DNA of 64,000 nt, taken from contig NOKP01000003.1 of assembly GCA_002682825.1 (NCBI GenBank), positions 1,674,001-1,738,000 on the forward strand. The letters run 5' to 3'. The notes below the pieces were generated by a model. The model was not told the origin of the DNA. It searched no databases and saw only the letters and a program-made list of their open reading frames with translations. Positions 10,988-24,009 of the stretch are shown here, in pieces. This stretch comes from Neonectria sp. B-13. Its lineage: Eukaryota; Ascomycota; Sordariomycetes; Hypocreales; Nectriaceae. The first letter of the stretch is position 1. The number at the start of each line of letters is the position of its first letter. The translations under genes and the position numbers were made by a program.

Positions 10988-13808
10988 CTAAAAGCTAGAT
11001 ATAGGGTATCCAATTCCATTTTCAGAGAAAAATTCAGGCGGTAGTATCAAGTTTTCCAGGTTGATGTTGGGGTTTTCTAAAAAGTTCTCAAAATTGAAGA
11101 AGGTAGGCATCAAGTCGATCTCATCATCTCCAGCACCGGCCGTGTCGTGTGCAGTGGCTATTCGGTTCATGGGGTAAGAGAGATCTTCCGCATTTGGGGG
11201 CTGCAGGACGGGGTCGAGCCGCTCCGCATGAGAGTCGTGACGAGCAAGGTTAGAGGGAAGATTAGGTATTGCATGAGCAGCTACACCGGTCGAGTTAGCC
11301 TTGATTTCGATTGTTCACTCGAGTTCACTTATAAAAAACATACAGGCTCGGTCAGCTTGGGCCCTCTGTCGTAGAGTTTGTAACAGTCGTAGGTAATCGC
11401 GAGCTCGGATGTGACGCTTGCTCATATACGTTAGTGTTTCAATGCAGCCCTTCCACGCAAGACCTATGTCATTTTGGTTGAAGATGCCTTCCCCTGCATC
11501 GGTGCTCTCTCCAAGAACGAGCACGATACCGCAAGTCACCAAGTCTGCCCAAGATATTAGCGGGACAGGTCTACTTCCCCGGAAATGGAGTAGCACTACA
11601 GAATAAGTTGAACCACCAGGCACCAGTGACTCCATCTTTGGTTGCCTTTTCCACGGAAGCCACAAGCTGACACGCTGCCTCGACGCAGGCCATGGCACAC
11701 GGAGTTCGCAGGTAATCTTTGAGGCTGCTATCCCTGGGACGGCTTTGTGCAGTGTTCGATGAGGCGACGGGTTGTTGTCTTGAACGATCTAATACTGACG
11801 CGCAAAAGTCGCTGAAGCTTGGGCGATATAAAAGAATTTTCAGGTGAAGAAACCTGAAAAGGTTTGTTAGGAAATGGTGGCAACAAACAGATGGAGCTGC
11901 CTACCTTGCGTGAAGGACGTTTGACTGGCGTTCCAAGAGGGGGCTTCTTCCATCTGGCCATTTCGCGGCAGGATCCCAGCGCAGCGCATCAGGCAGCTCA
12001 GACCTGATGTCTTCCAGCAATGAATCCAAATGAGTTAACGTACCGAAGTCATGGTCGTTTGCAAGTGAGGTGTGATGTGCTCGGCAGCAGTTCTTTTCCA
12101 ATGACACAAAGCCGTAGATTCGATCAAGAATCAAAGCCAAGATCTTCGCCAATTTAATGTTCTCCACCATGAACAAATTTGTGGAAGGTGTCTGTTGGGG
12201 CTGTTGAGAGCTGTCTCCATGCAGCTGCAAATACTCGTCGTCAATCGCACTGGGTAGTGGCACATCACTGACGACTTGCATTGAGGGAGGACGGCCAAGC
12301 GTCATGCTCACGGTCCTGCAATGATTGTCAGGGCTACTTCATAGTTCGAGGGGGGCAAGTACGACATTTCCATCTGTAAGCAACCATACCAAACCCTCCG
12401 TCGGATTTCAGTCTCGACTTTAGAGTGGCGTTCCGAGAAACCGACGGAGTGAAGTCCAAGACCAATTGCCATGCGCAAGGCGAGCCCAACGACGTTGTAG
12501 CAACGTGTAGGGTACTGAGTGCAGAACAGATACTTTGCGGCCAACAGTAAGGCTTGGACGTGGGAGATGCTGCTATGATCAAGAAGCTGGAAGTGAAGTA
12601 AGTCCTTCATTCTGCCGTAGAAGACAGCAGACGCTGCTTCCTTTTCTTCCGATGGGAAAGAGGAGAACTCGCATCCTAGAGCGAATACTGCATTGATAGC
12701 ACAAAAGAACACGGGACGTGGACAGTTGCGCCCACCAAGGCCAATGTCGGGTTTTTGGTCAGTGTCGGAAGCCTGTTGTTCAACACTGGTCCACAAAGTC
12801 TCGTATTGATTTCGGAAGGCAATGGAGTGCGTCCAAGGATAGAATATGTGCACATTGGAGAAGTACGAATGTACAAGTTGGTCGGCAACTTCTCGAGGCG
12901 GAAGGGCATATTGAGCCTGAAGCATCGCGTTTGATGGGCTTTGGACTGAGGTTCTGTGATGTTCTAGCCGCCGGGGCGTTGTCCTAGTTCGCTGAGCTCT
13001 CCTCTCGCCACCCGACGAGTGCGGAACCTCCTGTAAGAGCGATAGTACAGAAGACCGGCCATAGAATTCATCGTTTTGTAAAGTTGCGGCTTGGTCCCGG
13101 ACCGATGTGGTAGCACCCATGGCACTCACAGGACTAGGGCCGTTTGCTTCTTCAGGAATATCAAGAGTCTGGGGAAGGTCGTGATGTTCGACGGGATGTT
13201 CGACGCGGTGCACTTGTTCTTGGGTGTCAATGATGAAGTTTTGAGGCGCTTCCGCAATAATCGACTCGACCACTTCGTCAACGTCTTGGCGCTGATCTCC
13301 ATCGGGTTCATCGAACGCAGAGTCATCGTTTGGACACCAGGCTGACCTCGACGGTGACCGTAACGGCGTTTCAGGTCCGGTTGTGTGCACGTCTTGAACA
13401 CCGGATGGCCCGACTTCGGTCACGCTGGTAGCGCGTTGGCCATCAGAAGATGCGGCTCGATGTTGATCAAAGTCTTTGACGACCTGCTGGAGCTCCCGGA
13501 CCTGGCGCTGTAGGGACGCGATGTAGCTGTTCAATTAGCCCACTTCAGCAACAGTTACTCGTGACACATTGCAAATGTACTTACTCTTGCTCACTGACCC
13601 GCTTGGCAGTGTCTGCTATGACGTTGTAGCTACACTGCAAGGGGGACTCTCCCCTCTTCTCACAAGGGGTGCAGACCGGTTTTCGTCCATCGCATCGCAC
13701 CTTGCGCTCCCTGCAATTGTCGCAGGCCAACGCTACCCGTTTACGCTTTGCCGGTCTGGTGTGGTCCTCGACGAAGCCGGTTGCCGGGCTTTGCATACCT
13801 GGTGTCAT
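10988..13808 (-). CDS. Zn2Cys6 fungal-specific transcription factor
   Basis: Six exons on the minus strand (13808-13585, 13526-12366, 12315-11905, 11853-11600, 11544-11344, 11280-10988) give 847 aa. The N-terminus has a binuclear zinc cluster C-x2-C-x6-C-x6-C-x2-C-x8-C (ACDNCRERKVRCDGRKPVC), followed by a short coiled coil (YIASLQRQVRELQQVVKDF). The central fungal transcription-factor domain includes TVSMTLGRPPSM and, near its end, GAWWFNLFYL. The tail is acidic and aromatic (FFNFENFLENPNI), typical of an activation region. All junctions preserve frame. It sits tail-to-tail with the GH3 gene, so it may regulate carbohydrate genes here, but that is inference from position only. Confidence 0.88.
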
Positions 13809-14224
13809 CAGGAAACCAGCCGAGGATTTGGTTGTGTTGGCTTTGCTGGACGGCTGAATCCGCGACTCGTCCGGATACTTTCCGAGTCAGGATGGGACAC
13901 GGGGCCAGCGGTCAGTTCGGGAGATAAGGCCTACGGTCACGTGAAAGGTGGCAAATGCTTTAAGGCGTCCTAAGTGCAAATACCCGTACCTTGGCCGAGA
14001 CGAAGGAGACTAAGGGCGTGCTAGCTACGTACGTGTCCGGCCTCTATCCGACGTCTGAGACCCCAGTCCCGGAACCGCTCCGAAAGGCCCCATAAGTGCT
14101 CCGGCGAATTGGAATATTAGACAGAGTATGCCTTGGGCAGCCGACACGATGAATACATATGTTTCTTTAATTCGTAATCATTATTTGTCCAAACTTCTGA
14201 GTCGCATCAATAACCTTCAGAGAA
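13809..14224. promoter_or_regulatory. Divergent intergenic region
   Basis: 416 bases between the starts of the Zn2Cys6 regulator (minus) and the D-lactate-dehydrogenase-type gene (plus); both promoters must lie here. No specific site was identified. Confidence 0.45.
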
Positions 14225-16444
14225 ATGCCAATGTTTCATAGTAGCGTGCGCTTTACTTCCTTTGGATGGCGCGGAGCGCGAAATTGGCTACCGATCCCAT
14301 TGTGCCCTCCACCGAGGTGCGCTTTTACGAGCTCACGTGTATTGAATTCTGCCTCGCCGACCGATGGCGCGAACAAGTCAACCCCCCCTCAGAAACCATT
14401 TCCATACTTTGCCTTGCTTCTCTCTGCTACAGTAGCAAGTGTTGGAGGATGGGCGGTTGGCCAGTATGGACGCAATGACCAGTCTTATGCGGTATCAAAT
14501 GGCACTGAACCGACGTACGCCACCAGGTCCCAGATGGAACATGTCAGTCACGCCTGTCACAGGCAAGGACTAGTGGTTTCCAAATCAGAAACTTCTGCTT
14601 CGCCGTCCTTGAAGATAATAGGCTGACCAAGATACCCTTGTGCGAATTAGGCTATTGAGGAAATCCGCCTCCTCCTTGATGAGGATAGCGTTAGCACAGA
14701 TGATGAGGTCCTGAAGGCACATGGGTACTCCGAATGGTCAAGTATTAACCTTGATCAACTTCCCATCGCAGTTGTTTTTCCCAGCTCAACAGAAGACGTG
14801 TCAAATATTGCCAAAATTTGCTACAAGTACCGCGTACCGATGAGTGAGTAACTCGATCAACCCCGTCGCTGAACTCAGGCAATTCCATGCACGTGCTAGA
14901 GCTAACTCCGGATAATAGTCCCTTACTCCGGTGGCTCAAGTGTGGAAGGCCATTTTTCGGCCCCATTCGGAGGAATCAGCATTGACTTCGTGAACATGAA
15001 TAAAATCTTGAAGTTTCACCAAGAGGAGTATGTTTGAACATCCTCAGCTCTTCATTTCTGTCGCAGAACCTAATGCCTCCAGTATGAACATAGAAGTTCA
15101 GCCGTCTCTGTCTTGGATAGATTTGAACTCCAAGATCAAAGATAGTAATCTCTTCTTCCCCATCGACCCGGGGCCGTCGGTAAGTACCAAATTTGCCTGA
15201 ACCGAACACCCTGCTGACTCGCTCACAGGCACAAATCGGCGGCATGGTGGGCACGAACTGTAGGTATGTCTTAAAATGAAGTCGTTGGCTATTTATGGGC
15301 GAGACTAACTTGAAAGTGGCACAAACGCTGTTCGGTACGGCACCATGAAAGATTGGGTTGTCAATCTCACGGTGGTGCTCAGCGATGGGACTATTCTCAA
15401 GACCCGAAGACGGCCCAGGTACGCAAACCACGAATTGCCTTCGAGCAGCCAGCTCACCGGTATTAATTCCCAATAGGAAATCCTCGGCCGGCTATAACCT
15501 GAACTCTTTGTTTGTTGGCTCCGAGGGGACTTTAGGTCTGGTGACAGAGGCAACCTTGAAGCTCGCCACGATTCCAGAGGCGAACGCAGTTGCCGTCGTT
15601 GCTTTCCCTACCATCAAGGACGCTGCTAGTATGGCAGTAGATGTCATTCACAAGGGCATAATGGTTGGTGCCGTTGAGATACTCGACGATGTGCAGATGA
15701 ATGTTATCAACCGATCGGGTACTACAACTCGGAAGTGGAAGGAATCTCCTACCCTATTTTTCAAGTTCAGCGGCACTAAAGCCGGCGTCGCTGATTGCAT
15801 ACAACAAGTGCGTCAAATATCGCAAAAGTACACTATTCTGGACTTTCAATTTGAAAACGATTTAGAGAAGCAGAAGATTCTCTGGTCTGCCAGAAAGGAG
15901 GCTTTGTGGAGCATGCTTGCGTTGAGGGAATCAGATGGGGAAGTGTGGTCCACCGATGTGGCTGTCCCACTGTCTCGTGTCGCAGAATTGATAGGTATAC
16001 CAACTACCTCATGTCGACTAGACGGAGGGTGCTGACCTATGCCTGGATAGATCTATCTAAGAAGGACCTAGACGGACTGGGACTTTTCGGCAGTATCCTC
16101 GGCCACGTGGGCGATGGCAATTTCCACGAAACCATTTTGTACGACGGTGCAAAGCAGCGGGCAATTGTCGAAGATGTCGTGCACAAGATGGTCTACCGAG
16201 CCTTGGACATGGACGGAACATGCACTGTTAGTCACCACCCTACGAAATCCCCTTCGCTGCATTTTGTATTCATACTGACTCAACGTCTTGAAAGGGTGAA
16301 CATGGCATAGGCCTGGGCAAAAAGGAGTTTTTGCGACACGAGCTCGGCGACGCACCAATCCATGTTATGAGAGCCATCAAGAAGAGCTTAGACCCGAAGT
16401 GGTTGATGAACCCTGGCAAAATCTTTGATGCTCATGATCCTTGA
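14225..16444 (+). CDS. Mitochondrial FAD-linked D-lactate dehydrogenase (cytochrome) family protein
   Basis: Oxidises a D-2-hydroxy acid to the 2-oxo acid and passes electrons to cytochrome c. Nine exons (14225-14542, 14651-14843, 14919-15027, 15083-15179, 15229-15263, 15317-15418, 15477-15994, 16051-16226, 16295-16444) give 565 aa. The first about 60 residues are Arg/Ser-rich without acids, like a mitochondrial presequence, followed by one hydrophobic segment ([21 protein letters not shown]). Then come the PCMH-type FAD-binding domain ([37 protein letters not shown]) and the FAD-oxidase C domain with [15 protein letters not shown] and the C-terminal PGKIFD. Dld1-type D-lactate dehydrogenase is the closest match by motif order; D-2-hydroxyglutarate or D-mandelate as substrate cannot be excluded. 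Confidence 0.9.
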
Positions 16445-17092
16445 GGCTACGGGCGCTGGCTAAAAGGCGACTGCAAACCCGAACTTCTTTTTCTTCTTTC
16501 AGCCAGGCTTTGGCTAGTAATTACACTAGACTTGGAGACGAAACTCAAGCACAGTAAAAGCCATTTCCGTTTCTAGAGCTGAGCTCCTGCTGCTCTATGC
16601 TTATCTATACATCTTGGTGGAGCTCAGCAGCCTGAAAGATCAATAGGGATATAGTGGATACAGAAGTTAAAAGAAGGGAAAAGCATGCGCATTCAATTAA
16701 TTGAACACTACGGTCACTTTAATAGTAGCTAAGCTTGTCAGGCTAGCCTTGCAGTCATTAAAACACCAGTGTGTCTGTCAACACCTATCACATCTAATGG
16801 CAGGGATCAATGGGATAAAAGCTCTTGATTCTATCTATCCTAGCGGGAAAAGAAGGTCATTAAATACACGATTTGGTCCGTAGGAAGGGATAGGAATCGT
16901 ATCATCTTGGATGAGAAAGGAAGGGAAACGTGTCATCTCGGATGACTAGGTTGTTGAGGGCATCCAGGTTCGTTGAGAGAGCCCAAATTGATCAACCTTT
17001 GGAAGACCAGCAGGCCTAGGAAGCCTGTCATGTGGGAGAACCTTGTGACAGCCGATGCAATGCGACAACACCACCATACTACATCAAGCGGC
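16445..17092. other. Convergent intergenic stretch
   Basis: About 650 bases between two 3' ends. It is AT-rich with no gene seen; both genes' terminators and 3' UTRs should be here. Confidence 0.5.
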
Positions 17093-18417
17093 CTACCAGT
17101 GGGCCCGTCGGTTCTTGATTCCACGGCGCTTTAAAGACGGGCATCCTGCGCCCGCCTTAGGAGTGGAAGTGCTAGAGGCTGCAACGGTAGTGCTGGAGGC
17201 TGCAGCGGTGGTACGGGTGGCAGTAGTAAGTGTGCTGGTAGACAACGAAGCAGCGGTGACGGGCTCAGAGTCCTCAACCTCGCCAAAGATATCTGTCTGC
17301 GCATCTGCAATAATAAATCATGGTTAGCAAATGGCCTCTCAATGGTACCCAGTAGTGCTGAATCAACGCGTACCGTCCATATAACCCATGCGGGACGAGT
17401 AAGTGGGAACTTGCTGTCCCTGGGTCCACTCGACATTGTTTCCGGACTTCTGGAACGCCCCGATCATCTGCTTGGGGCCGACAACTCCAGGACCAGGAAC
17501 AAGACTAGGAATCTTGGGGGTCTTGCCGCCCTTCGAGTTGATGACGCGGCACTTGTGGGCAGCCATGTACATGTTCTGCATGCCGAATCCGTCGGGCACC
17601 CATCTGCATTACACAGTTAGTCAAGAGAAGTCGAGGGTGCAGCAAAGCAGCTTAAGGTGGTCAACACTAACCCTGTGACGCAGATGCACGACTCGCAAGC
17701 CGCCAGGTCGGGGATTTCGTAGTTGGCAACACGCTCAAAGGGAGTCTTTCCGGCAATTGACACAACAACCAGGTTCTCCATGGTCACATCCCAGATACTG
17801 TCAACGTAGGCGATGGCGATGGAAGTTCCAGCAGCAGTAGACTTGTTTGCGGCATGCAAATTAGGTGAGTTGAGGCCGTACGAGGGGCTTACAAGCCCCT
17901 GGGCAACAACCTCGGGGTTGGTCACCGAGTACGGGCTGGGGCGCTCATTTTCCTCCTTGCCGTCGGCATAAAAGCCAGTTGAGTCCTGCCAATTGGCCCA
18001 TGGAACAGAGATCTGGGAGTTCGCCTGGATTTCCCAAACGCCAGTAGGCTCAGCGAGATGGCAGTTGCGGCCCTTGGATAGAAACCTGTGGAATTCCGTA
18101 TTAGCGGGGACACTTCTTACGCGGCGAGTCGTTAGTGGGATGCGCTCATGAACATACCAGCTATCAAATTCAAGGTCGTGGAGCGGATCGAAAACGACGT
18201 GGCTTCCGTCGGTGAAGTTTGTCAGGGGTCCCTTATAAGAGTTCTATCCAGCTGTTAGTTTCATCTCACTCGATCCGTAATAGACAGTGGAAATAAGATG
18301 GAGACTTGCCTCTGGACAGAACATGCCATCAGTGTAGGCGGCAAGATGGGCAGATGCTAGAGGCAGTGCGAAAACAGCAATTGCCAGCAGCCTGTCGAGA
18401 GAGTACGATTGATGCAT
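17093..18417 (-). CDS. Secreted AA14-like (LPMO-type) protein with Ser/Thr-rich tail
   Basis: Five exons (18417-18310, 18243-18158, 18085-17672, 17603-17374, 17304-17093) give 349 aa. A signal peptide (LLAIAVFALPLASA) is followed directly by HLAAYTDGMFCPE, so cleavage after ASA would leave an N-terminal His, the copper-brace residue of lytic polysaccharide monooxygenases. The HLAA..GMFC start, the Asp-Ser-Trp-Trp-Phe segment, and the later CESCICVTGW...NMYMAAHKC region resemble the AA14 family (xylan-active LPMOs). A second brace His is likely in SPNLHAANKS but was not proven. The C-terminal about 60 residues are Ser/Thr-rich and end basic, with no clear GPI signal. Intron 1 appears to use a GC donor (GCAAGT). 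The AA14 assignment is from remembered motifs and is moderate. Confidence 0.66.
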
Positions 18418-21060
18418 GTTGGAATGAAAAAGTAAATGTAGATCAACTACAATGTAAAGAGTGTCGAAAAAGTAAATACCATGTGAAATATGAAGGAGAG
18501 AATGATGGTTGTCGACTCGAAAAGAAGCAGGTGTGGCCTACCTCAAATATTAAATACTACTAAGGAATTCATAATCTGAGCCCGTTCACATTATGAAGCC
18601 TCATCTGCGGCTGAGCAGACGTAGTTTAAACCACTACACGACATTTAATTACTTTACGAGATGTTTGAAACCGCGCGGCTGAGATGTTTGAAACCGGAGC
18701 CCAGTTGGTGGATACTAGCTCCTGGGCCCCACGACTGAAGGATTTGGCCCTGCTGATCTATTTACCCAGAGAGCAGCTTTAGCTGTACGACCCCTGCTTG
18801 TCAGCTTCCTTTTTCTTATCTTTATCGGGACTTTTTCTTAATGAGAGGACTGGGCGCGCTCTGCTGCAGATCACTCCCCCGCGAGACGTGACTTGCGGGC
18901 GGGCGATTTAATATCACTACTGAATTTTGCTAGAATGGCCATATCATGGCCATATCGCATAGCATACTCTGTCGCGTTTATCTGTTCAGATTGCTACCCA
19001 AAGCCTGGGAAGCTTTTAGTCATGGTTGAGGACCAGCGCATCATTTGATGGCGTGTGAATTGCCACAGTAGGCACCCGTGTAAGTTACTCGTCGCTCGAC
19101 ACACAATGAGAACAGTAAGCTAAGAACCTATTATACGAAGGGTGCATTAGGTAGGGGGAGCGTGTGCGGGACCTCTTTATATTAGAGTCTACTACTGAGC
19201 TAAACGGGCGCTGTGCGCTAATTAGGGAATGGTCTAGGGTGGTGATAGAAGGATTTAGTGGTGATACAGGCCCCTGAGAGGCGGCCGCCACAACTCTCGG
19301 GTGACAACAGGCCCTTGTTAATGCGCCCGCCAAAGATGTCACGTGCCGGTCGCGGCCACGGACATCTTGCAAGCAAGCATCCGGCATCACAACAGTTATG
19401 CCAACGCATTCATGGAAATGGATAGAAAGGAAGGGAATAGGATCACTGTGTACATAAGGGATGATTCCCCCCGTAGCTAGCTTAGCTCATCACCTCGTTT
19501 TCTAGACCTTTTCCCATCTTTTGATCTGTCTGTCTCACGGACCCATGGAAGACCTCCTGTTCAGCAGCCCTTGCCGTCCCGGATCTCCAAGCTGCCTCCG
19601 CACAAGGTGCATATTATAAGCTATAATTTGATGCGCGCAGTAGACTTGTAATGATGTATCTGCTTGTTCATTGACTGAGGGATTCCCAATCTTTTCAGCT
19701 CACTTCGGCTCCCTGTGACGAGCCAGAAGTGGGAGAGTGGAGGACCCGCGAGGAAGCCGCTGGTTCACAGCTCAAGAGCATTTATCAAGGTGCTGTACTA
19801 TGCTAGCTATACATAGCTCTAGCCGAAGTTAGTATTGAGAGGCCAGATATTAATTTATTCATCAATATAGACCTATCTTTACTCTCTAGGGCATGGGACC
19901 TACGCTGGACCAGTGCATCCATTGTTACTGAGCAGCTTTCCTCACTCATGTACTGCATGCCGCGCGTTCATATGAAAGTGGAAGTCAGATCGTCAGTCAT
20001 ACGGTACATATAGGCACCAATTACGTATGCTATTGTAAGCTCAGTTGAGAGTTCGATCCTTCAATTGATGTGATGGGTCGGTATTCTCAAGAAATATTGC
20101 GTAATATTAAAGTAGTCCATGTTGGAGTACTGACATTTCAAGTCAGTCGTCCACTCACAGATGCTGTCGGGAAATTTCCAGCCATGACCGCATCTTCCTG
20201 CATCTTGTCCAATTTTTTACCACCAATTCAAGCACCCGAGATTCACGAAGCCGGAGATACTTCGCCCTTGGCGCATGCGGATAGTTCCCGAAGGTTGTCA
20301 ACTACCAACTTAGCACGGACCCTGGTGGCTAGCCAATTTCCATGGCCCCGGTTCCTAACATAATTGGCTGGTGATTGGGTTTGCTCCACGCCTTGGCATG
20401 AACTAGAACACGGTCGTTTTCACGGCTCGGGATACAGAGTAGGATAGCAATAGAACAACAATGAGTTTTGTAGGGATGATTCTATTGGTTCAGTAATAAC
20501 GGCTGAAATGATTGCAAGAGCTGCACAAGCAGTATCTACAGTGGCAGCAACCCAGAACTTGGTCTGGAACGAAGGCTTCCGGTCTCCCCAGTACTGAGCT
20601 GGAGGGAAATCATGGTATTCGTACTGTCTACTTGTTCCGGTGTATTCTGTAGGAGTTAGTAGCAGCATATTTACCGATGTCATCGTGCCTGTTCCTCTCC
20701 CCTTGTGATATAATTGTGGGGAAGCCTTTTAGACTATTTGCATTCAGCCCACAAGAGAGCAGAAAACCACCAACATGTGGTTCGGCAAGTTCCCGAGCTC
20801 CACACCCCCGCACTCTCCGCGATGATTTTCGCATCCCTTCGACTACATGTGTGTGGAGGAAATGCGGAGGAGAAACAATGCGGAGACGACAATAAGGATA
20901 GTTATGGGGTAAAGGTCTTGAACAACAAATATTTAGACCCCCCTCGGTCTCTATTTGGTTTTATTCTCTATCTCTTTGCTATCCTTTACCACTACCGCCT
21001 CAGTACATCTATACATTCAACAACAATCTGTATTGGGCGACTCACCGAACTCCCGAGACC
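18418..21060. other. Gene-poor intergenic stretch
   Basis: 2.6 kb with no supported gene. It contains the promoter of the AA14-like gene (left end), that of the MFS transporter (right end), and a small 16-base direct repeat (18658-18673 and 18681-18696). A minus-strand frame at 20420-20683 has a hydrophobic stretch but no start, splice or family support. Confidence 0.5.
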
Positions 21061-22311
21061 ATGGCTAAACAAAGCATGGAAAAGGAGCAACCAAGCGACT
21101 CCTTCACGGAGACATGCGGTGGCCCTGATCACGCTCAAGATGCCTTGAGCATCGACGAGCGCATCCAGGAGATGGCAAGCCAGGCCCCTCCGTTCTACAA
21201 GAACCGGAACCTGCTGTCCCTCTACCTACGCATCATTCCGGGGTGCCTTGTTCCCGCCATCACACTGGGATTCGACGGCGCAATGATGAATGGGCTACAG
21301 GCAGTGCCTACTTGGGATAACTGTACGTGCCTCTTTTACTCTCCACTCCTATCGTGCTACTGGAAGTTCTGACTGACTGGTTTCTACGTGTAGATTTCGG
21401 TCAACCTCGAGGAGGTGTCCTCGGCATCATGTCAGCGATTTTACCCCTGGGCTGTGTGCTGGCTACTCCATTCATCAGCATGGTCGGAGATCGCCACGGA
21501 CGACGCGTCGGCATCTTTCTCGGCTCCATCATCATGGCCATTGGTGGAATCATCCAGGGCTGTTCCATACACTGTAAGATGCTAGAGTTTGTGGATAGGG
21601 TATTTCGCAGAATTCTTACTAACTTGCGTTTTAGTTGCCATGTTCATCGTTTCTCGTTTCGTCATCGGCTTCGGACTTGTCTTCGCCAACACCTACGCCC
21701 CAATGTTGATTGGAGAACTGGCCCATCCCAAAGACCGACAAGTTATCACCTCACTTTACCAAACCTCCTGGTATATTGGAGCTATGATGGCTGCTTGGAC
21801 AACCTTTGGCACTTTCAGCATCCCCACCGAGTGGGCCTGGAGAATCCCGTCTCTGCTTCAAGCTGCACCAGCTTTTGTGCAGATGGTGGGCGTGTTCACC
21901 TTGCCAGAGTCCCCTCGCTGGTTGATTGCTCAGGGACGATCAGATGACGCGAAAAAGGTTCTGGTGAAGTACCATGCCAACGGCAACGCCGAGGATGAGT
22001 TCGCCAACCTTGAGTTTGAGCAAATGCGAAGCATCATCGAGGCTGAGATGAGCAACGAAACCGGCTGGAAAACACTCTTTACCAGTCCAGGAAACCGAAA
22101 GCGAATTTTCATCATCATGTGCCTTGGAGTTTTCTCGCAGTGGTCTGGAAATGGCCTAGTATCGCAAGTTAAAATCTTGAACATTGTTCATTTCAGGACA
22201 TCTGCTAACCCGACACAGGTATTATCTTGTTCGAGTTTTGGAAACAGTAGGCATCACGAATCCTCGCGACAAAAACATCCTCAATGGCTGCTTGATGATC
22301 TTTAACTGGAT

Positions 22312-22316
22312 AACAT
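22312..22316. repeat. Target-site duplication, left copy (AACAT)
   Basis: The five bases immediately before the 5' LTR are repeated at 34845-34849 immediately after the 3' LTR, inside the transporter coding frame. Confidence 0.88.
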
Positions 22317-22865
22317 TGTGGCAGGGGCAAAGGAATAAGTGGGCTAGCTGGTTGCTAGCAGGGATGTAATTGGGTGTGGAAGGGGGCTGCTGCAAGGAGG
22401 GTTAAGTAGGGAAGGAGGGAGAGGGTCTTTTTCTTTTCATCATCATCTTGAGAGACAAGAGACTTGAGAGATTCTTACTGTAGAGAGACGAGAGATATGA
22501 GCTCATTGAGCTCAAAGCTCTACCCTTTGCCTTTGTTTTCTAGGAGTTTATTCTGTATTTTACATTCGAAATTACTACTCTATTCTAGGTCGAACCTCTG
22601 TCTTCTACAATGCCGATTGTCAAGCCAACTGTAGGCCTTTTCGATGCCTTGCCAACATTCTTTCCTGCTTTCGGCTTGATAATCAATCTTATGAGATACT
22701 TCCCTATTAGGAGGTACTAAACACTAGACTGCCTGACCACATACGCGCTGTCTGGTGCAGCTTTGGGCTGACCGACTGAGACGCCTGTGCGATGCATTTC
22801 TGTGTACCTCACTAAGGGACTGTCATCCATTTGGGGTGTTGTTTCTTGTCCCTTTCCGCTGCCAA
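22317..22865 (+). repeat. 5' LTR of the retrotransposon
   Basis: 549 bases starting TGTGGCAGGGGC and ending GCTGCCAA. It aligns without gaps to 34296-34844. My hand alignment finds about 21 differences, all transitions. The exact right end is set from the target duplication; an end one to two bases earlier is possible. Confidence 0.9.
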
Positions 22866-22868
22866 ATT

Positions 22869-22885
22869 TGGAGGTCACGGTGGGG
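22869..22885 (+). other. Putative primer-binding site
   Basis: TGGAGGTCACGGTGGGG begins three bases after the LTR and starts with TGG, as expected for pairing with a tRNA 3' CCA end. The tRNA was not identified. Confidence 0.45.
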
Positions 22886-24009
22886 CAGCAAGTCAATTGA
22901 TCTAGCCTGTCAAAGGGATCAATTGATGCACTTCCAAGCTGCTGCTACTGAACGCAAGGAAAGCGGAAAGATGATAAGAATTGGGAAAGAGAGGGGATTG
23001 AGACCTCCCTGAAAGGACCCTGGACCTATGGACCTGAAAAAGCAACGATGAATCGACCCAGCAAAAAGGGAGACATAGGGCTTGACTGAGACTATCGCAA
23101 GAAGCAAGATAACATTGGACGCCTGAACTCCGAACTACACTACCTACTACTATGCTTATTCCTCTGCCCTATAAGTTCCGAAGGAAAATAGAGCATACCT
23201 GAACTCAGAAGGACCTTATGGCATAATATCTCTGGATTTCTATGACTATAGGGAATCTTTATGAGAAAAAGAGTGCTATTTTCCCCTATTGAGCTATGAG
23301 CAGAGAGAGAATATGCGTTGGTTTATACGATGGGAGGGTATTGCTGGAATGATCATAATGTGGTTTCTGACAAGGGATAGGTACCTAGCTACCCTAGCTT
23401 TAATGACCCTCTGTGTTATGAGAAGTTAGGAGCTAAGGGAAGAGAAGGGAAGAGAGGATTTATTAAGAAAGAGAAGGAATAGAAGAGAGATTAATAAGTA
23501 GGCTGAGAAACATTAAGAGAATCAACCTGCACAGAGAGATTATTATGATGACTATGAAGATAGGCTGTTCGAATTGGACAGTCAACCTGATTTTTATCTT
23601 GTATTTTCATTCATTTATTATCCAATTTGTTACTTGGCTGCTCTCTTATTTCCCCAAGAAAAATACAACAGCAGCCGAGCTTTTGTTTTAGTGTGGTTAG
23701 CAAAGGCTGTGTCCAGAGGAAAGAATTGCTCTCCGATGAGCAAGGATTCCATAGACAATAGACTCAATTTTGCTACTACCACCAGAGGAAAAAGAAGAAA
23801 GAGAAGGAAGGAGGTATCTTATGCGATGCCTATGAGGACAATACACCTGAACCTGAACCGATTAGACAAACATACGAAGTCATTGTCAGTACCCGTCATA
23901 CCCTTACACGAGGTCCGTTCGCTAAATCAGACACTAATCGAACCCAATACCAAGACCAGCAAGATGAGCTCGAAGTCTTAGGACCCAGAGGTAAAGGAAA
24001 GGGTAAGTG

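Noticed and set aside
18658..18696. 16-base direct repeat GAGATGTTTGAAACCG
   Set aside because: Only two copies, no flanking structure; too little to call an element.
20050..20080. GAGTTCGATCC resembling a tRNA B box
   Set aside because: No A box, acceptor stem or anticodon arm at the proper distance upstream.
20420..20683. Minus-strand frame with a hydrophobic stretch
   Set aside because: No upstream exon, start context or known family found; could be a relic but cannot be supported.
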